A stretch of 36,136 bases of DNA. Source: a virus. Shown piece by piece: positions 16,707 to 25,119 of this stretch; the first letter of the stretch is position 1; each line of letters begins with the position of its first letter. The stretch is taken from positions 1 through 36,136 of IMG/VR virus record IMGVR_UViG_3300036981_000351; one strand, written 5' to 3'. The notes beneath the pieces were generated by a model. It saw only the letters and a program-made list of their open reading frames with translations. It had not been told where the DNA came from and did not search any database. The position numbers and the translations under genes are program-made.

Positions 16707-16762
16707 GGTAAAGGATGGGGCCTGGCCGAAGAAGGGAGAAACTTGCGGCCAGGCCCCGCGGA

Positions 16763-17197
16763 CTAATGCTGTTGGACTTCGTACTCGACCATGGTGTTGA
16801 AGTTGCTGGTGGCCAGGCCCGTATGCACGAGCAGGTCGCCAGGCTTCAGGCACGACGCGGTGAAGCTCGTCGTATTTCCGGAACCGCTCGTACACACCAC
16901 CGATCCGACCGCCTGGGTTGTCATGTAGGCCGCCCCTGCTGTGTCGGTACCGCTGATCACGCGGGTGACCGTCACGGTGTTGCCGGGAATCACCGCGCCG
17001 GTGATCCAGATGTTCTTCAACAGGATTGCCGACAGGGGGACGTTGTTCGTCCACCGGGCGACGCCGGCGGTCGCGCTCGTGATGACCGTCCGGTCATACA
17101 CCGAACCGGCCTGTGCCGCCTTCGGTGCCGCAAGCACGAGGCTCAGCCCCACGCCCGCGATCGCCAACAAACTCGGAATAAAAGAGAACCGCTTCAT
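16763..17197 (-). CDS. Small exported beta-rich protein within the head genes
   Basis: A 144-residue protein starting at ATG 17197 (AAGGA 8 nt upstream). It has a textbook signal peptide (residues 1..30, ending KAAQA-GS). The mature part is Thr/Ser/Val-rich and beta-like, with two cysteines (SVVCTSGS and TASCLKPG) that could form a disulfide. It stands between major capsid and connector genes, where Mu encodes non-exported gp35-like proteins. A secreted protein here is unusual. Possibilities are a capsid decoration acquired from a secreted host protein, or a periplasmic effector expressed late. Confidence 0.65.
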   Translation of the reverse strand: MKRFSFIPSLLAIAGVGLSLVLAAPKAAQAGSVYDRTVITSATAGVARWTNNVPLSAILLKNIWITGAVIPGNTVTVTRVISGTDTAGAAYMTTQAVGSVVCTSGSGNTTSFTASCLKPGDLLVHTGLATSNFNTMVEYEVQQH

Positions 17198-17244
17198 GAT
17201 GCTTGTCCTTAGACTTGGATGTTCACTCTGGGCTTCGGTCGGTA

Positions 17245-17278
17245 GGTTGGCGCCGGCGCTCATCGGCCGGCGCCAACC
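17245..17278 (-). terminator. Strong hairpin after the major capsid gene
   Basis: A perfect 13-bp stem (GGTTGGCGCCGGC and its complement) closes an 8-nt loop 33 nt after the capsid stop codon. There is no T-run on the minus strand, so it is more likely a partial terminator or an RNA-stabilising/processing element that raises capsid mRNA relative to downstream genes than a full stop. Confidence 0.5.
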
Positions 17279-17310
17279 CGTCATGTCAGTTTTCCTTGTG
17301 CGCTTCGCGC

Positions 17311-18261
17311 CTAGTCGTTGGCGCCGGCCACGTCGATGCGCTTGGCGAGCCCGCTGGACACGACCTGGGGGTCAACCGTCCAATCGTTCTCGAACCAGTC
17401 CAAATGCGGCTCTTCGCGGTACTGGTACACGTCCGTGAAGAGGTTCGCATTCGGGGCGAACGACTTCATGAACGACGGGTTGTAGGCGTCCGCCAGCGGG
17501 CTGGAGTTGAACACCAGCACGGAACCTCCGAGGATTCCAACCTTGGTCGCGCCCGTGTTACCCAGGCCGCCGCCGGTCAGCACCGAGGTATCCACGATTT
17601 CGACCTTCATGGACGGGTTCACCAGCATGCGCTGGATGCGGTCCGGACTCACCTGCGCCACGTCCGCGCCGGGCATGCGCCCCGCGATCTTCGGGTGGCC
17701 GGAGAACACGGCCCAGGCCCCAAAGTCGAACATGACCGTGTTGGGCACCATCCCGGTGGCCTTCCACACGGCCTTGATCGCGTTGTTCAGCTCAACGATC
17801 GGGTCGACGTTGGGGTTGCCCCACGCCCCGGCGCCGGCCGTTGCGGAAACGGCGGCCTTGGCGGCCGTCACCACGGCATTCAGGTACGCCACCGCGCAGT
17901 TGATCTGCAGCGTGCGGACCTTGGCCTGCTCCAGGAGAGCCGTGGCCTCGCCGGCGTTGGTGCGCTCCGTGCCATCAACCGAGATGCGCAACCCGTAGGG
18001 CTTCGCATTGTAGTTGGCGGTGGTCGAGAGCAACGTGATGGCGTTGGCATGCCCGCCAATCGCCCGTGCGGCCACCAGCGCCGCATAGGCCTTGAAGGCC
18101 TGCGTCTCGTCGAACTTGTTGAAGAGCCCGCTGGTGCCGCCGGTCGGTACAACGGGCGAGATCAGATTGGCAATGCGCAAAACAGCGGCCAGATCCTGCA
18201 TCAGGCCGGCGGCGTACTGCGTCAGATCCGCGCGTGCGATCACATTATTCGGCTTACCCAT
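17311..18261 (-). CDS. Major capsid protein
   Basis: This 316-residue protein is preceded by AAGGAGA at ideal spacing. It lies immediately after protease/scaffold and decoration genes, the invariant place of a Mu-like major head subunit. Sequence features fit an HK97-type fold: a helical N-arm (residues 1..35), a long spine-helix-like region (ALLEQAKVRTLQINCAVAYL, about 108..127) and a C-terminal A-domain with GGSVLVFNSSPLADAY and DVYQYREEPHLDWFEND strands. The NTVMFDFGAWAVFSGHPKI segment is typical of this capsid family. Neighbouring hairpin and strong ribosome site fit high expression. Confidence 0.8.
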   Translation of the reverse strand: MGKPNNVIARADLTQYAAGLMQDLAAVLRIANLISPVVPTGGTSGLFNKFDETQAFKAYAALVAARAIGGHANAITLLSTTANYNAKPYGLRISVDGTERTNAGEATALLEQAKVRTLQINCAVAYLNAVVTAAKAAVSATAGAGAWGNPNVDPIVELNNAIKAVWKATGMVPNTVMFDFGAWAVFSGHPKIAGRMPGADVAQVSPDRIQRMLVNPSMKVEIVDTSVLTGGGLGNTGATKVGILGGSVLVFNSSPLADAYNPSFMKSFAPNANLFTDVYQYREEPHLDWFENDWTVDPQVVSSGLAKRIDVAGAND

Positions 18262-18322
18262 GACTGCTATCTCCTTCTACGAACTGAACTTTCGATTCTG
18301 CGGACGTTGTCGAGCCTCGAAC

Positions 18323-18682
18323 TTACGAACCCACCGTCTTGGCGGCGCCAATCACCAGCACGTTCACCATGTCACCGGCGACGCCGTCTTCCAGCGCCAG
18401 GCCAAACTCCTGCGAGCTCGCCGCCGTGTTCTTCACGGTGCCGTCCGTGTGCGGAATCACGAACTTGCCGCGCGTCACCGTGCCGCCGGCGACCGCCAGC
18501 ACTTCGCCCGCCACGGCCACTTCCGAGGACGTCGTGCCGCCCTTGGTGACGATGCCGACCGTCTGATCGGTGATGGCGCTGCAGCAGGCTACGCCATCGG
18601 TGTCGAACTTCACGGCGTAGCCTTCCTTGCCAGTGAGGTCGACGTTGGTCTTGTTTGCGAACGTTACGATCCGGGTATTCAT
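18323..18682 (-). CDS. Capsid decoration protein (DUF2190-like)
   Basis: A 119-residue all-beta protein with the pattern of small head-decoration proteins (KEGYAVKFDTDGVACCSAITDQ..., GIVTKGG, then GKFVIPHTDGTVKN and GLALEDGVAGDMVNVLVIG). Such proteins trimerise on the capsid surface. AAGGAG lies 7 nt before ATG 18682. Placement between protease/scaffold and capsid agrees. Confidence 0.75.
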   Translation of the reverse strand: MNTRIVTFANKTNVDLTGKEGYAVKFDTDGVACCSAITDQTVGIVTKGGTTSSEVAVAGEVLAVAGGTVTRGKFVIPHTDGTVKNTAASSQEFGLALEDGVAGDMVNVLVIGAAKTVGS

Positions 18683-18745
18683 CGATTTACTCCTTCGTGA
18701 TCATTTCTGTTTCTGTTGCCCAACATCGCGCGTTAGAACCGTGGC

Positions 18746-19882
18746 CTACTTCCCGGCCGTCGCCTCCTCCCGGAAGAGCTCCGGCTTCAGCGAAGCAGCC
18801 ACCGACCAGGCTGCCGCGTTCGTCGCCAGTCGGTTTTCTGATTTCACCTTGGCGATGAAGTCTTCGCGCTCTCGGTTGCGCGTCGTGATGCGCTCCTGGT
18901 CCGTATCCGTCACCCCGCTCGCCGGCGGCTTGCCGTCAGCGCGGTTCAAGGTTCGGACCGGGGCGGGCTCCGCCGCCGGCTTCAGGCCGGCGAACAGGGT
19001 CTCGGTGCCCTTGCGGTCGGCAATGAACTGCGCCCGCACCGCCGCCGGATTCAGAATCACGGCCTTGTTGCGCGACACGAACGTGTCGGCATCGGCTTCG
19101 AGCTGCGCGGTCTCGATCGACAGCAGTTTGCCCTCGGCGGCCGTCGCCCGGCACATGGCCGCGGTCTTTTCTTCGCCGGCCGTCTTGCCGGCCTTCAGCG
19201 CGCCTTCCAGGGCCGCCACCACGCCGTCTTCGTCTGCGCCATCCGCCAGGGCGATTCCGTTCGCCGTGCAGAGCGCCTTCAGTTTCTCCAGCATTGTCGT
19301 CTCCTCCGTATTGCCGGCCCGGTTCATGGCCGGCACCAGTGTTTTGAACTGCGGCTTGTTCGTGAGTCCGAAATCGTCGATCGCCACCATGCGCAGGCGC
19401 TCGCCGGGTTTCGGGGGATTGGCTTTGCCCAGCGGGCTATCGTCCAGACGCGCCAGGGCAAATACGGGTGAAAAGAACTTGTAGACGCTGCCGATCACGC
19501 TTTCGCCCAAAGAAGTCTTCTCGACCGCCACATAGATCCCGCGCTCGCGTTCCGGGATGGCCGGGTCGTTGCGAACTTCCAATTTGCGGGCCCACCCGAA
19601 GGCTTCACTGTTTCCGTCCGATTCCTGGGCGTAGTGTTCCCGACCCACCAGGTAACCCGGCCACAACGGGTCGGCGCTTTTTTTGCGGAAGTCCGCCTCG
19701 ATCCGCGCCATCGCCACGGTGTCCATCACCTGGATGATCGGCACCTCCGTCCCGTCGCGCATGATCGCCTTGCCGGGGAGCTCGCCGATTGGGGTCACGT
19801 GGTACCAGCCATCCGTACCGCTACCCACCGGCCGGCTTTCGTCCATCCAACCCCGGTTCTGAGCTAAAATCACCTCGCGCAT
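18746..19882 (-). CDS. Mu gpI-like capsid protease/scaffold
   Basis: This 378-residue protein starts at ATG 19882 (GGGGGGA 6..7 nt upstream; ATG 19897 is possible). Residues 1..190 resemble the Mu I-type head maturation protease: GWYHVTPIGELPGKAI, MDTVAMARIEADFRKK, PLWPGYLVGREH (candidate His). A helical, charged C-terminal half (about 220..378) serves as scaffold, with a possible internal re-start at MLEKLKALCTANGIALADGA that would yield a separate Z-like scaffold as in Mu. That internal ATG (19293) is preceded by a GGAGG-containing stretch. Confidence 0.8.
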   Translation of the reverse strand: MREVILAQNRGWMDESRPVGSGTDGWYHVTPIGELPGKAIMRDGTEVPIIQVMDTVAMARIEADFRKKSADPLWPGYLVGREHYAQESDGNSEAFGWARKLEVRNDPAIPERERGIYVAVEKTSLGESVIGSVYKFFSPVFALARLDDSPLGKANPPKPGERLRMVAIDDFGLTNKPQFKTLVPAMNRAGNTEETTMLEKLKALCTANGIALADGADEDGVVAALEGALKAGKTAGEEKTAAMCRATAAEGKLLSIETAQLEADADTFVSRNKAVILNPAAVRAQFIADRKGTETLFAGLKPAAEPAPVRTLNRADGKPPASGVTDTDQERITTRNREREDFIAKVKSENRLATNAAAWSVAASLKPELFREEATAGK

Positions 19883-20556
19883 GACCAATCCCCCCATTTG
19901 ACGGACCAGCTTCCGCCCCCTATGTCTTGCAAAACGGCGGAAACCCATTGCAAAACGGTTTTCTCCCCTTGCCCCTGCACTGGGACCGTCCTGTCCGCCG
20001 CGCCAAACGTCGGGCATCGTGGCGCGTCCGAGGCTCGCAGGCGGATGGTCGCGTCCGATCCGGACGCCGGGGGAAGCTTGGAGGTGTGAAAATGCCGCAC
20101 ATATTGCAGCAGCGGGCTCCAGGCCAGGTGTCCAGGGGCGACGCGGTCTGAATTGACCCGGAACAGAAGTGGCCGCCCGGCCTGGTAAAACGCCTGGTCA
20201 ACGTATTCCGAACAGAACAGCTTCGCCCTGGGATCGTGGGTCGACCGCCGGCTGATGAAGCGCAGCACGCCGAGGTAGTCATACCCACGCCCCATTTGCT
20301 GCTCGGCATAGCGCCGCAAGCGCGTTTCTTCCGTGGGCGTCAGATCCGGCACGATTTTGAAAACGTCCACCTGTGTTCCGGGCGTGTGATAGTCCCCGGC
20401 ACCGTGCGGACCCTGCACGCCAACACGCGCCCACGCCTCCCAGACCTGGTTCGTGCCCAGGTCGATCAGCGCCGCGTGCGAGTAGACACTGCACGTCTGC
20501 CAGCGGATCAGCCGGGAAAGCGGCGACACCCCGCGATATAGCGCCACGCCGATCAT
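19870..20556 (-). CDS. Permuted NlpC/P60-type (YiiX-like) cysteine hydrolase
   Basis: A 228-residue protein with the circularly permuted papain-like order: His27 in YSHAALIDLG comes first and Cys115 in AKLFCSEYVDQAF later. GRGYDYLGVLRFI precedes the Cys, as in YiiX/YebB-like NlpC/P60 proteins. These cleave peptide or acyl bonds, often in cell-wall peptides or lipids. The gene overlaps portal and protease genes at both ends, so it is part of the packaging/head operon. It may be a virion-borne cell-wall enzyme for entry, or a lysin. It occupies the place where Mu has gpF and gpG. Confidence 0.75.
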   Translation of the reverse strand: MIGVALYRGVSPLSRLIRWQTCSVYSHAALIDLGTNQVWEAWARVGVQGPHGAGDYHTPGTQVDVFKIVPDLTPTEETRLRRYAEQQMGRGYDYLGVLRFISRRSTHDPRAKLFCSEYVDQAFYQAGRPLLFRVNSDRVAPGHLAWSPLLQYVRHFHTSKLPPASGSDATIRLRASDAPRCPTFGAADRTVPVQGQGEKTVLQWVSAVLQDIGGGSWSVKWGDWSCAR

Positions 20557-22139
20557 ACCCGTCCAGCCTCCCGCGTCACGACCGCCTCCGCAAACCCATT
20601 GAACAGCGCCGCCGTCAAACTGTTTTCGAGCACGTCGGCCGTCTCAGAGCGGTTCAGGATCTGCGCATAGATCCGTGGCAGATCCCGCTGCAGCCCCTGC
20701 AGCGTGGCGATCGCGGCATCCATCTGGTCTTGATCGGCTGAGTTCAGGGCCTGCACCAGAACGTCGGTGATAGGCTTGAAGTCCCCGGCCTGCGCCTTGG
20801 CGAGCGACTCCTCGCCATTGGCCAGGAGCTGCAGCATCTTCCGATCGCCCAGCTCCGCGGCCGCCGTCGCCCGGTTCCGGCTCTTCACTTCCGCCTCTGC
20901 GTTCTTTGCGATCTTGGTGTTCAAACTCCGAATCCGATTCGCTCCGAACGCCTGCCCGAATGGTGTCGGCGCCACTGGCGCCTTGACGCCCAGGATCTTG
21001 TACCCCGTGCGCTCCGTCACCTCCGCCGGATCCAGCTCGAAGTACTGCGAGAGCGTCGCCACGTGCGTGACGATGGCGCTGATGTCTTTCTCCTCCTCAG
21101 CCGCCAGGTCGAAGTACGCCAGCACTGGCTTGCCCGGAAAAGCCTTGGCCAGCTTGCGCTTGTCGATGGTGCTCTGGAACAACTCCGAAAGCTTCGCGCC
21201 CCGCGAGCGGGCGATCATGCGGAACGCCTCCATGTGCGCCCCGCCGGCCAGTGTGCCGCTGCCGCTCTCCGCCAGCACCGTCAGCAGGCCGCCCGTGGCC
21301 ACCATCACCAGCTTCTTCGTCAGGTGATCCAGGCGCAGGTCGAACGGCTGCGTTCCGCGGGGACTATCGGCCGCCTTCGCGTCCGAGCCGTTCGGCAGCG
21401 ATCCTCCCCCGCCGCCGGCGATGCGTTCCGCCGCCTCGCGGAATTCCGCTTCCTTGCCGGCGGCCACGTTGGGCGGGTCGATAATGATCCAACTCGGGAT
21501 GCCATAGATCTCGATGTACCCGTCCCAGTCCTTTTCGGACATGTTGCCACGGATGAACTTGATCAGGCCCACGCGGTCAATCGGCCGGCGCACCTCGTGG
21601 ACGATGATCTCGTCCGCGCCCAGGCGATTCGCCGCCGGCAGATTCTGGCCCGCCACGTTCTTGGCCTCGGGATTCCAGAACCAATCGCCCGCCCGTCCCT
21701 CCCTGGCAAAGTTCCAATGGTCGAACAGTTCCAGGTGGATCACGTCGCCGGCGCCGTCCAGGTGCGGCTGCCCGATGGAGAAGCCCCGGAAGGCCGCCAG
21801 CTCAAAGTGGTCGATCGCTTCATAGAGGTTGTCAATGCGCCCGTACTCCTCGCGCAGCGCCTCGGCCTGGGCATCGGCCAGGGCCTGGTCGAAGCCGGCG
21901 GACTTGGGATCCACCGTCTTGATGAAGTAGTCCATCTCCGCGATCGCGGCCGTGCGCCGTTCCACCAGGGTCACCAGGTCGGCGTCCGTCTGCTCGATGA
22001 ACTCGTAGGTCCATTGCAGATCCGCCAGCGCCCCGCGCTGCGACGACTCCAACAGCGACACCGCCCGCTGAATCGTGAGCCCGCGCAAGGGATTCAGCGT
22101 GTCGCGCCAGGCATTCGTCTTGGCAACCAGGTCTCTCAC
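20553..22139 (-). CDS. Portal protein (DUF935, Mu gp29-like)
   Basis: A 528-residue protein starting at GTG 22139, coupled to the terminase stop by a GTGA overlap with AGGAG 9 nt upstream. DUF935 features include DADLVTLVERRTAAIAEMDY in the N-terminal wing, the AFRGFSIGQPHL block, GLIKFIRGNMSEKDWDGYIE and GIPSWIIIDPPN. The long helical C-terminal domain carries the clip/crown. It forms the dodecameric DNA gate at the capsid vertex. A Gly-rich insert (GGGGGS) lies near residue 285. Confidence 0.9.
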   Translation of the reverse strand: MRDLVAKTNAWRDTLNPLRGLTIQRAVSLLESSQRGALADLQWTYEFIEQTDADLVTLVERRTAAIAEMDYFIKTVDPKSAGFDQALADAQAEALREEYGRIDNLYEAIDHFELAAFRGFSIGQPHLDGAGDVIHLELFDHWNFAREGRAGDWFWNPEAKNVAGQNLPAANRLGADEIIVHEVRRPIDRVGLIKFIRGNMSEKDWDGYIEIYGIPSWIIIDPPNVAAGKEAEFREAAERIAGGGGGSLPNGSDAKAADSPRGTQPFDLRLDHLTKKLVMVATGGLLTVLAESGSGTLAGGAHMEAFRMIARSRGAKLSELFQSTIDKRKLAKAFPGKPVLAYFDLAAEEEKDISAIVTHVATLSQYFELDPAEVTERTGYKILGVKAPVAPTPFGQAFGANRIRSLNTKIAKNAEAEVKSRNRATAAAELGDRKMLQLLANGEESLAKAQAGDFKPITDVLVQALNSADQDQMDAAIATLQGLQRDLPRIYAQILNRSETADVLENSLTAALFNGFAEAVVTREAGRV

Positions 22140-23533
22140 GCCAGCACGCTCCTGTCTCGCCGCGCCGCCAGCGCCTGGACCACGCGGCCGCTGTCGAACG
22201 CGTGGGGCATGCTGGCCTCGCCGGACGATTTGCCGGCATGTTGCGCGAGGGCCTTGGCCCAGAAACGATCCGAGTGGCCGTTCTTGCCGCGATCGGCGGT
22301 AAAGCGGATGTTGCCGGAGGCCGTCGTTTCCTTCTTGATCGCGCGGAAGTCGGCCCGGATCCTGGCATCGCTGGGGATCCGCAGGCTCTTGTCCTCGCAC
22401 GCGGCGCGCACCGGGTAGGCCAGCTCCTCCTTCACCGGGCCGGTGAAGGTGACCGCCTCGACCTTGTAGGCGCCGAAGCGCTGCTGGGCCCGCTCCGCGA
22501 ATTGGCGCCCGATGCCGGTGTTGTCGATGCAGCAGCGCCGCACCTGGGGCAGCTCCAGGATGGCGTAGAGTTCCGCCTCCTGGGCCTCGAAGGTCTGGGC
22601 CTGCAGGCAGATCACCTTGCGGGTCAGCATCACGCCGCCGACCTTCTCGTCCACCCAGATCACCGTCAGGTCATGCTCGCGGCCTACGTCCACGCCGACA
22701 TAAAGCGGGTTCTTGATGTCGTCGAGCGGCTTTTCCCAGACTTCTCCCGGGGCATATTCACAGCCGATGATCAGGTCGTAGGAGAGAAACGCCGCGTTGT
22801 CGTCGGACGGCACGCACATGTACTCCTGGAGGAAGGTCTCCTCGTCGGCGCAGCCGGAGCGGATGAAGTCGAAATAGGCGGCGTTGTCCATCGCCTGGCG
22901 CGCGTCCTCGGGCGGCAGCTTGGCCTTGAGCTTGTCCAGGAACCCTTGTTCCAGCGCGTCCTGCAGCGTCACCCGGTGCAGCGAAAAACCCTTGGGGTTT
23001 CCCTTTTCCCGCACCTCGTTGACCAGGTCGTTGAAGAAGTTGGCGCTGCCCCGGTGCGTCGAGATGATCGCCAGCGACCCGCCCCAGGTGATGCCGGGGT
23101 ATGCGATGGCGTACAGCTTGCGCGGGTCCGGGTGCAGCGCGAACTCGTCCAGCTTGCGGTGGCCGCGCTTGCCCGCCTGCGCGTCCGGGTTGCTGCTCAT
23201 GGAGTTGATGCGCTTGCCGTTGTCGAACTCGATCACGTAGGAGCTGTTGCGCGCCTCGTCGATCACGCGTTCGCCCAGGTCCTTGGCGGCCACGTGCAGG
23301 ATGCCTGCAAAGCTCTTGCAGTCCTCCAGGTACAGCCGCGCCTGGATATCGTCGCGGGACGAAACCCACGTATCCGACCGCGCCCCCTTGGGGGCCGTGT
23401 TAGAAACGTCCTCATAGGCTGATGCCCATGAAATCCCAATCTGCCGGGCCTTCTCCATGATCTTCAGGCGCGCCTTGTCCTTGATCCAGGAAGCCTGGTA
23501 CGGCAGAAAGAAGTTTTTCGGGGCGGCGCTCAT
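22136..23533 (-). CDS. Terminase large subunit (Mu gp28-like)
   Basis: A 465-residue DNA-packaging motor. The ATPase half has a Walker A-like EKARQIGISW (27..36), the variant typical of gp28 terminases, and a Walker B RKLDEF (127..131, Asp129-Glu130). The RNase H-like nuclease half begins with YVGVDVGREHDLTVIW (catalytic Asp about 282) and has later acidic residues (CCIDNTGIG). The start overlaps the small-terminase stop by 4 nt. Length and motif order are normal, so it should be functional. Confidence 0.92.
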   Translation of the reverse strand: MSAAPKNFFLPYQASWIKDKARLKIMEKARQIGISWASAYEDVSNTAPKGARSDTWVSSRDDIQARLYLEDCKSFAGILHVAAKDLGERVIDEARNSSYVIEFDNGKRINSMSSNPDAQAGKRGHRKLDEFALHPDPRKLYAIAYPGITWGGSLAIISTHRGSANFFNDLVNEVREKGNPKGFSLHRVTLQDALEQGFLDKLKAKLPPEDARQAMDNAAYFDFIRSGCADEETFLQEYMCVPSDDNAAFLSYDLIIGCEYAPGEVWEKPLDDIKNPLYVGVDVGREHDLTVIWVDEKVGGVMLTRKVICLQAQTFEAQEAELYAILELPQVRRCCIDNTGIGRQFAERAQQRFGAYKVEAVTFTGPVKEELAYPVRAACEDKSLRIPSDARIRADFRAIKKETTASGNIRFTADRGKNGHSDRFWAKALAQHAGKSSGEASMPHAFDSGRVVQALAARRDRSVLA

Positions 23534-24084
23534 AGCAGATTCAGTTGGTCCTCGATCGTCTTCAGCGTTTCCGGCGTGATGCCGCCCTCGGCCTGGGCCT
23601 TGGTCAGCGTGGCCTGCGCGGCGCGAATCTTGTCCTGGTACTCCGAGATGCGTTGCTCCAGCTTCGCCCGCTCGATCAGCACCTTGTCCTCGTCGAGCTC
23701 CTGCGCCCGGACCTTCACGAGCAACATGAACAGCGCCTTCACATCCCGCGGGTCGCTGTTCGGCTGCACCGCCAGCGCGAAGGCACGCTGCTTCAGCGCG
23801 TCGATCGTGGCCGCGTCGAAACGCCCCGGCTGCTTCTCCGCCTCCGCCGCCACCTCGTCGGCCAGCGTCACAGCTTTCTGCCGCTTTAGGATCAGCGCGG
23901 CGCCACAGTTTTCTTCCCAGAACGCGGACAACGTGGAGTCGCTTTTTACTTCGATCTGGAATTCATCCCGCAACCGCTGCTTGACCACGCTGTAAGGCAT
24001 CCCGCCCAAAAGCCACTGCACCAGCTCGTGGTGTACAGGGTTCGGCAGGTTCCCCAGGATCGAATCTGAGCGCGGCTTCTTCAC
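23530..24084 (-). CDS. Small terminase subunit (DUF3486, Mu gp27-like)
   Basis: A 184-residue protein starting at GTG 24084 (GAGAGGA upstream). The family-typical opening KKPRSDSILGNLP is followed by an HTH-like region (PYSVVKQRLRDEFQIEVKSDSTLSAFW, with the first 20 residues recognisable) and a long C-terminal helix bundle with coiled coil (ERAKLEQRISEYQDKIRAAQ). Small terminases recognise the packaging site and load the motor. An upstream GTG at 24198 would add a low-complexity arm and lacks a ribosome site, so I chose the inner start. Confidence 0.85.
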   Translation of the reverse strand: MKKPRSDSILGNLPNPVHHELVQWLLGGMPYSVVKQRLRDEFQIEVKSDSTLSAFWEENCGAALILKRQKAVTLADEVAAEAEKQPGRFDAATIDALKQRAFALAVQPNSDPRDVKALFMLLVKVRAQELDEDKVLIERAKLEQRISEYQDKIRAAQATLTKAQAEGGITPETLKTIEDQLNLL

Positions 24085-24217
24085 CTTCCGGTCCTCTCTG
24101 CTGCCTCTACGATCCGAGATCTGCGCAGTGGCCCGCTCCCGAGTCGGGATTCCCCCGCCGGGGCCGTATCGGACCTCAGGCCGCGGCGCGCGACCCACAA
24201 CAAATCCAGACGGTTAC

Positions 24218-24472
24218 TCATAGCTGGAGCCGACCCTCATCGGTCAGCGCCCACTTGCGCGGCTCGCCCAGGCGCGACGTGGTGCCCTTCACGAAGCCCT
24301 GCCCCTCCAGCCACAGAATGGTCCGCTCGCATTCGGAGCGCGTCGGGCGGCTCGCCAGCGAAACCTGCATCGAGTCGATCAGCAGGTGTTCCGGCAACGC
24401 GTACTTACCGCATTCGTCCAGAACCTGCAGGGCCTTGCGCCGGACCTGCCACACTTGCTCGTCGACGTTCAC
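24218..24472 (-). CDS. Mu gp26-like small winged-helix protein
   Basis: This 84-residue protein starts at GTG 24472, overlapping the preceding stop (ACGTGA), with GGAAGG 8 nt upstream. Its pattern (VRRKALQVLDECGKYALPEH, then RSECERTILWLEGQGFVKG and ending RKWALTDEGRLQL) is a winged-helix of the type found in the gp26 slot of Mu-like packaging operons. Gene order gp25-gp26-gp27 agrees. Exact role in packaging or late regulation is unknown. Confidence 0.7.
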   Translation of the reverse strand: MNVDEQVWQVRRKALQVLDECGKYALPEHLLIDSMQVSLASRPTRSECERTILWLEGQGFVKGTTSRLGEPRKWALTDEGRLQL

Positions 24473-24852
24473 GTTGACCGCCTTCCCATTTGCTTGATCT
24501 CGCCGCGCATCTCCGCCACTGCGGTCATCACATCGCGGCTGTGGGCGATGATTGAATTCTGCACCGTATCGATCCTGGAATTGGTGGCGTCGCGGTCCTC
24601 CCGTATCTCCTGCCGCAGGCAACTGATCGCTTCGCCGATGTTGTCGCGTAGCCCCGACACGCGCCCATGCAACGTGCGCGACTCGCTTTCCATCTTCCCC
24701 GTGAACTCCTTGCGCAAGGACTCCACCGCACTGCTGATGTCCACTTCGATCGGCGGCTTGCGCCGCAACTGGTTCAACCCCACCGCGACTGAAAGCAGGC
24801 CCATGCAGAACACCACCGCCATCCCGATGAACCAGTACGGCAGACTGCCCAT
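24469..24852 (-). CDS. DUF2730-like membrane coiled-coil protein (Mu gp25-like)
   Basis: A 127-residue protein with one N-terminal transmembrane helix (about residues 4..26, YWFIGMAVVFCMGLLSVAVG) and a long cytoplasmic or periplasmic coiled coil. AAGGAG lies 8 nt before ATG 24852. It matches the size and topology of Mu gp25 (DUF2730), whose function is unknown. It is the first of the conserved gp25-gp29 series. Confidence 0.75.
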   Translation of the reverse strand: MGSLPYWFIGMAVVFCMGLLSVAVGLNQLRRKPPIEVDISSAVESLRKEFTGKMESESRTLHGRVSGLRDNIGEAISCLRQEIREDRDATNSRIDTVQNSIIAHSRDVMTAVAEMRGEIKQMGRRST

Positions 24853-24992
24853 CACTCGCGCTCCTTGAAAAGGTGGGTGACACGGACAAGCGTTTCGTGG
24901 AAAAGGGCCGGGCCGCCCGAGGAAACACAACTAACCTCGATCGGCCCAGCGGGGGACGCAGCGCACGAATCGTTGGGCAACACTTCGTTCAT
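24852..24992 (-). CDS. Small ORF upstream of the packaging operon
   Basis: A 46-residue ORF whose TGA overlaps the DUF2730 ATG (TGATG). It ends in a charged helix (THLFKERE) that also encodes the Shine-Dalgarno of the next gene. An AGGA lies 10 nt before the ATG, inside a palindrome (24995..25013). It could be a leader peptide coupling regulation to gp25 translation, or a real small protein. No family is recognised. The 130 bases between it and the next gene upstream hold no other ORF I can support. Confidence 0.4.
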   Translation of the reverse strand: MNEVLPNDSCAASPAGPIEVSCVSSGGPALFHETLVRVTHLFKERE

Positions 24993-24994
24993 TG

Positions 24995-25013
24995 CGTGTG
25001 CATCCTGCACACG
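24995..25013. promoter_or_regulatory. 8-3-8 palindrome upstream of the late packaging genes
   Basis: The perfect inverted repeat CGTGTGCA-tcc-TGCACACG begins 2 nt upstream of the small ORF start. It has the same arm length and spacing, and the same GTGT/ACAC outer core, as the palindrome between the two RHH genes. It may therefore be a second operator for one of those regulators, or an RNA hairpin masking the ribosome site. Confidence 0.5.
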
Positions 25014-25119
25014 TAACGAGGAAAAGCGTCAGGGCTGCATCGGGTGTATCGGTTACAGCGGAGGGAAAGAAGCGGAGCGCATGGGGTCTAACCCCCAGGC
25101 GGCCTGCGCACGCGGGCCT

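Noticed and set aside
21063-23422. Long plus-strand frames opposite portal and terminase
   Set aside because: Antisense shadows of two genes with well-defined family motifs.
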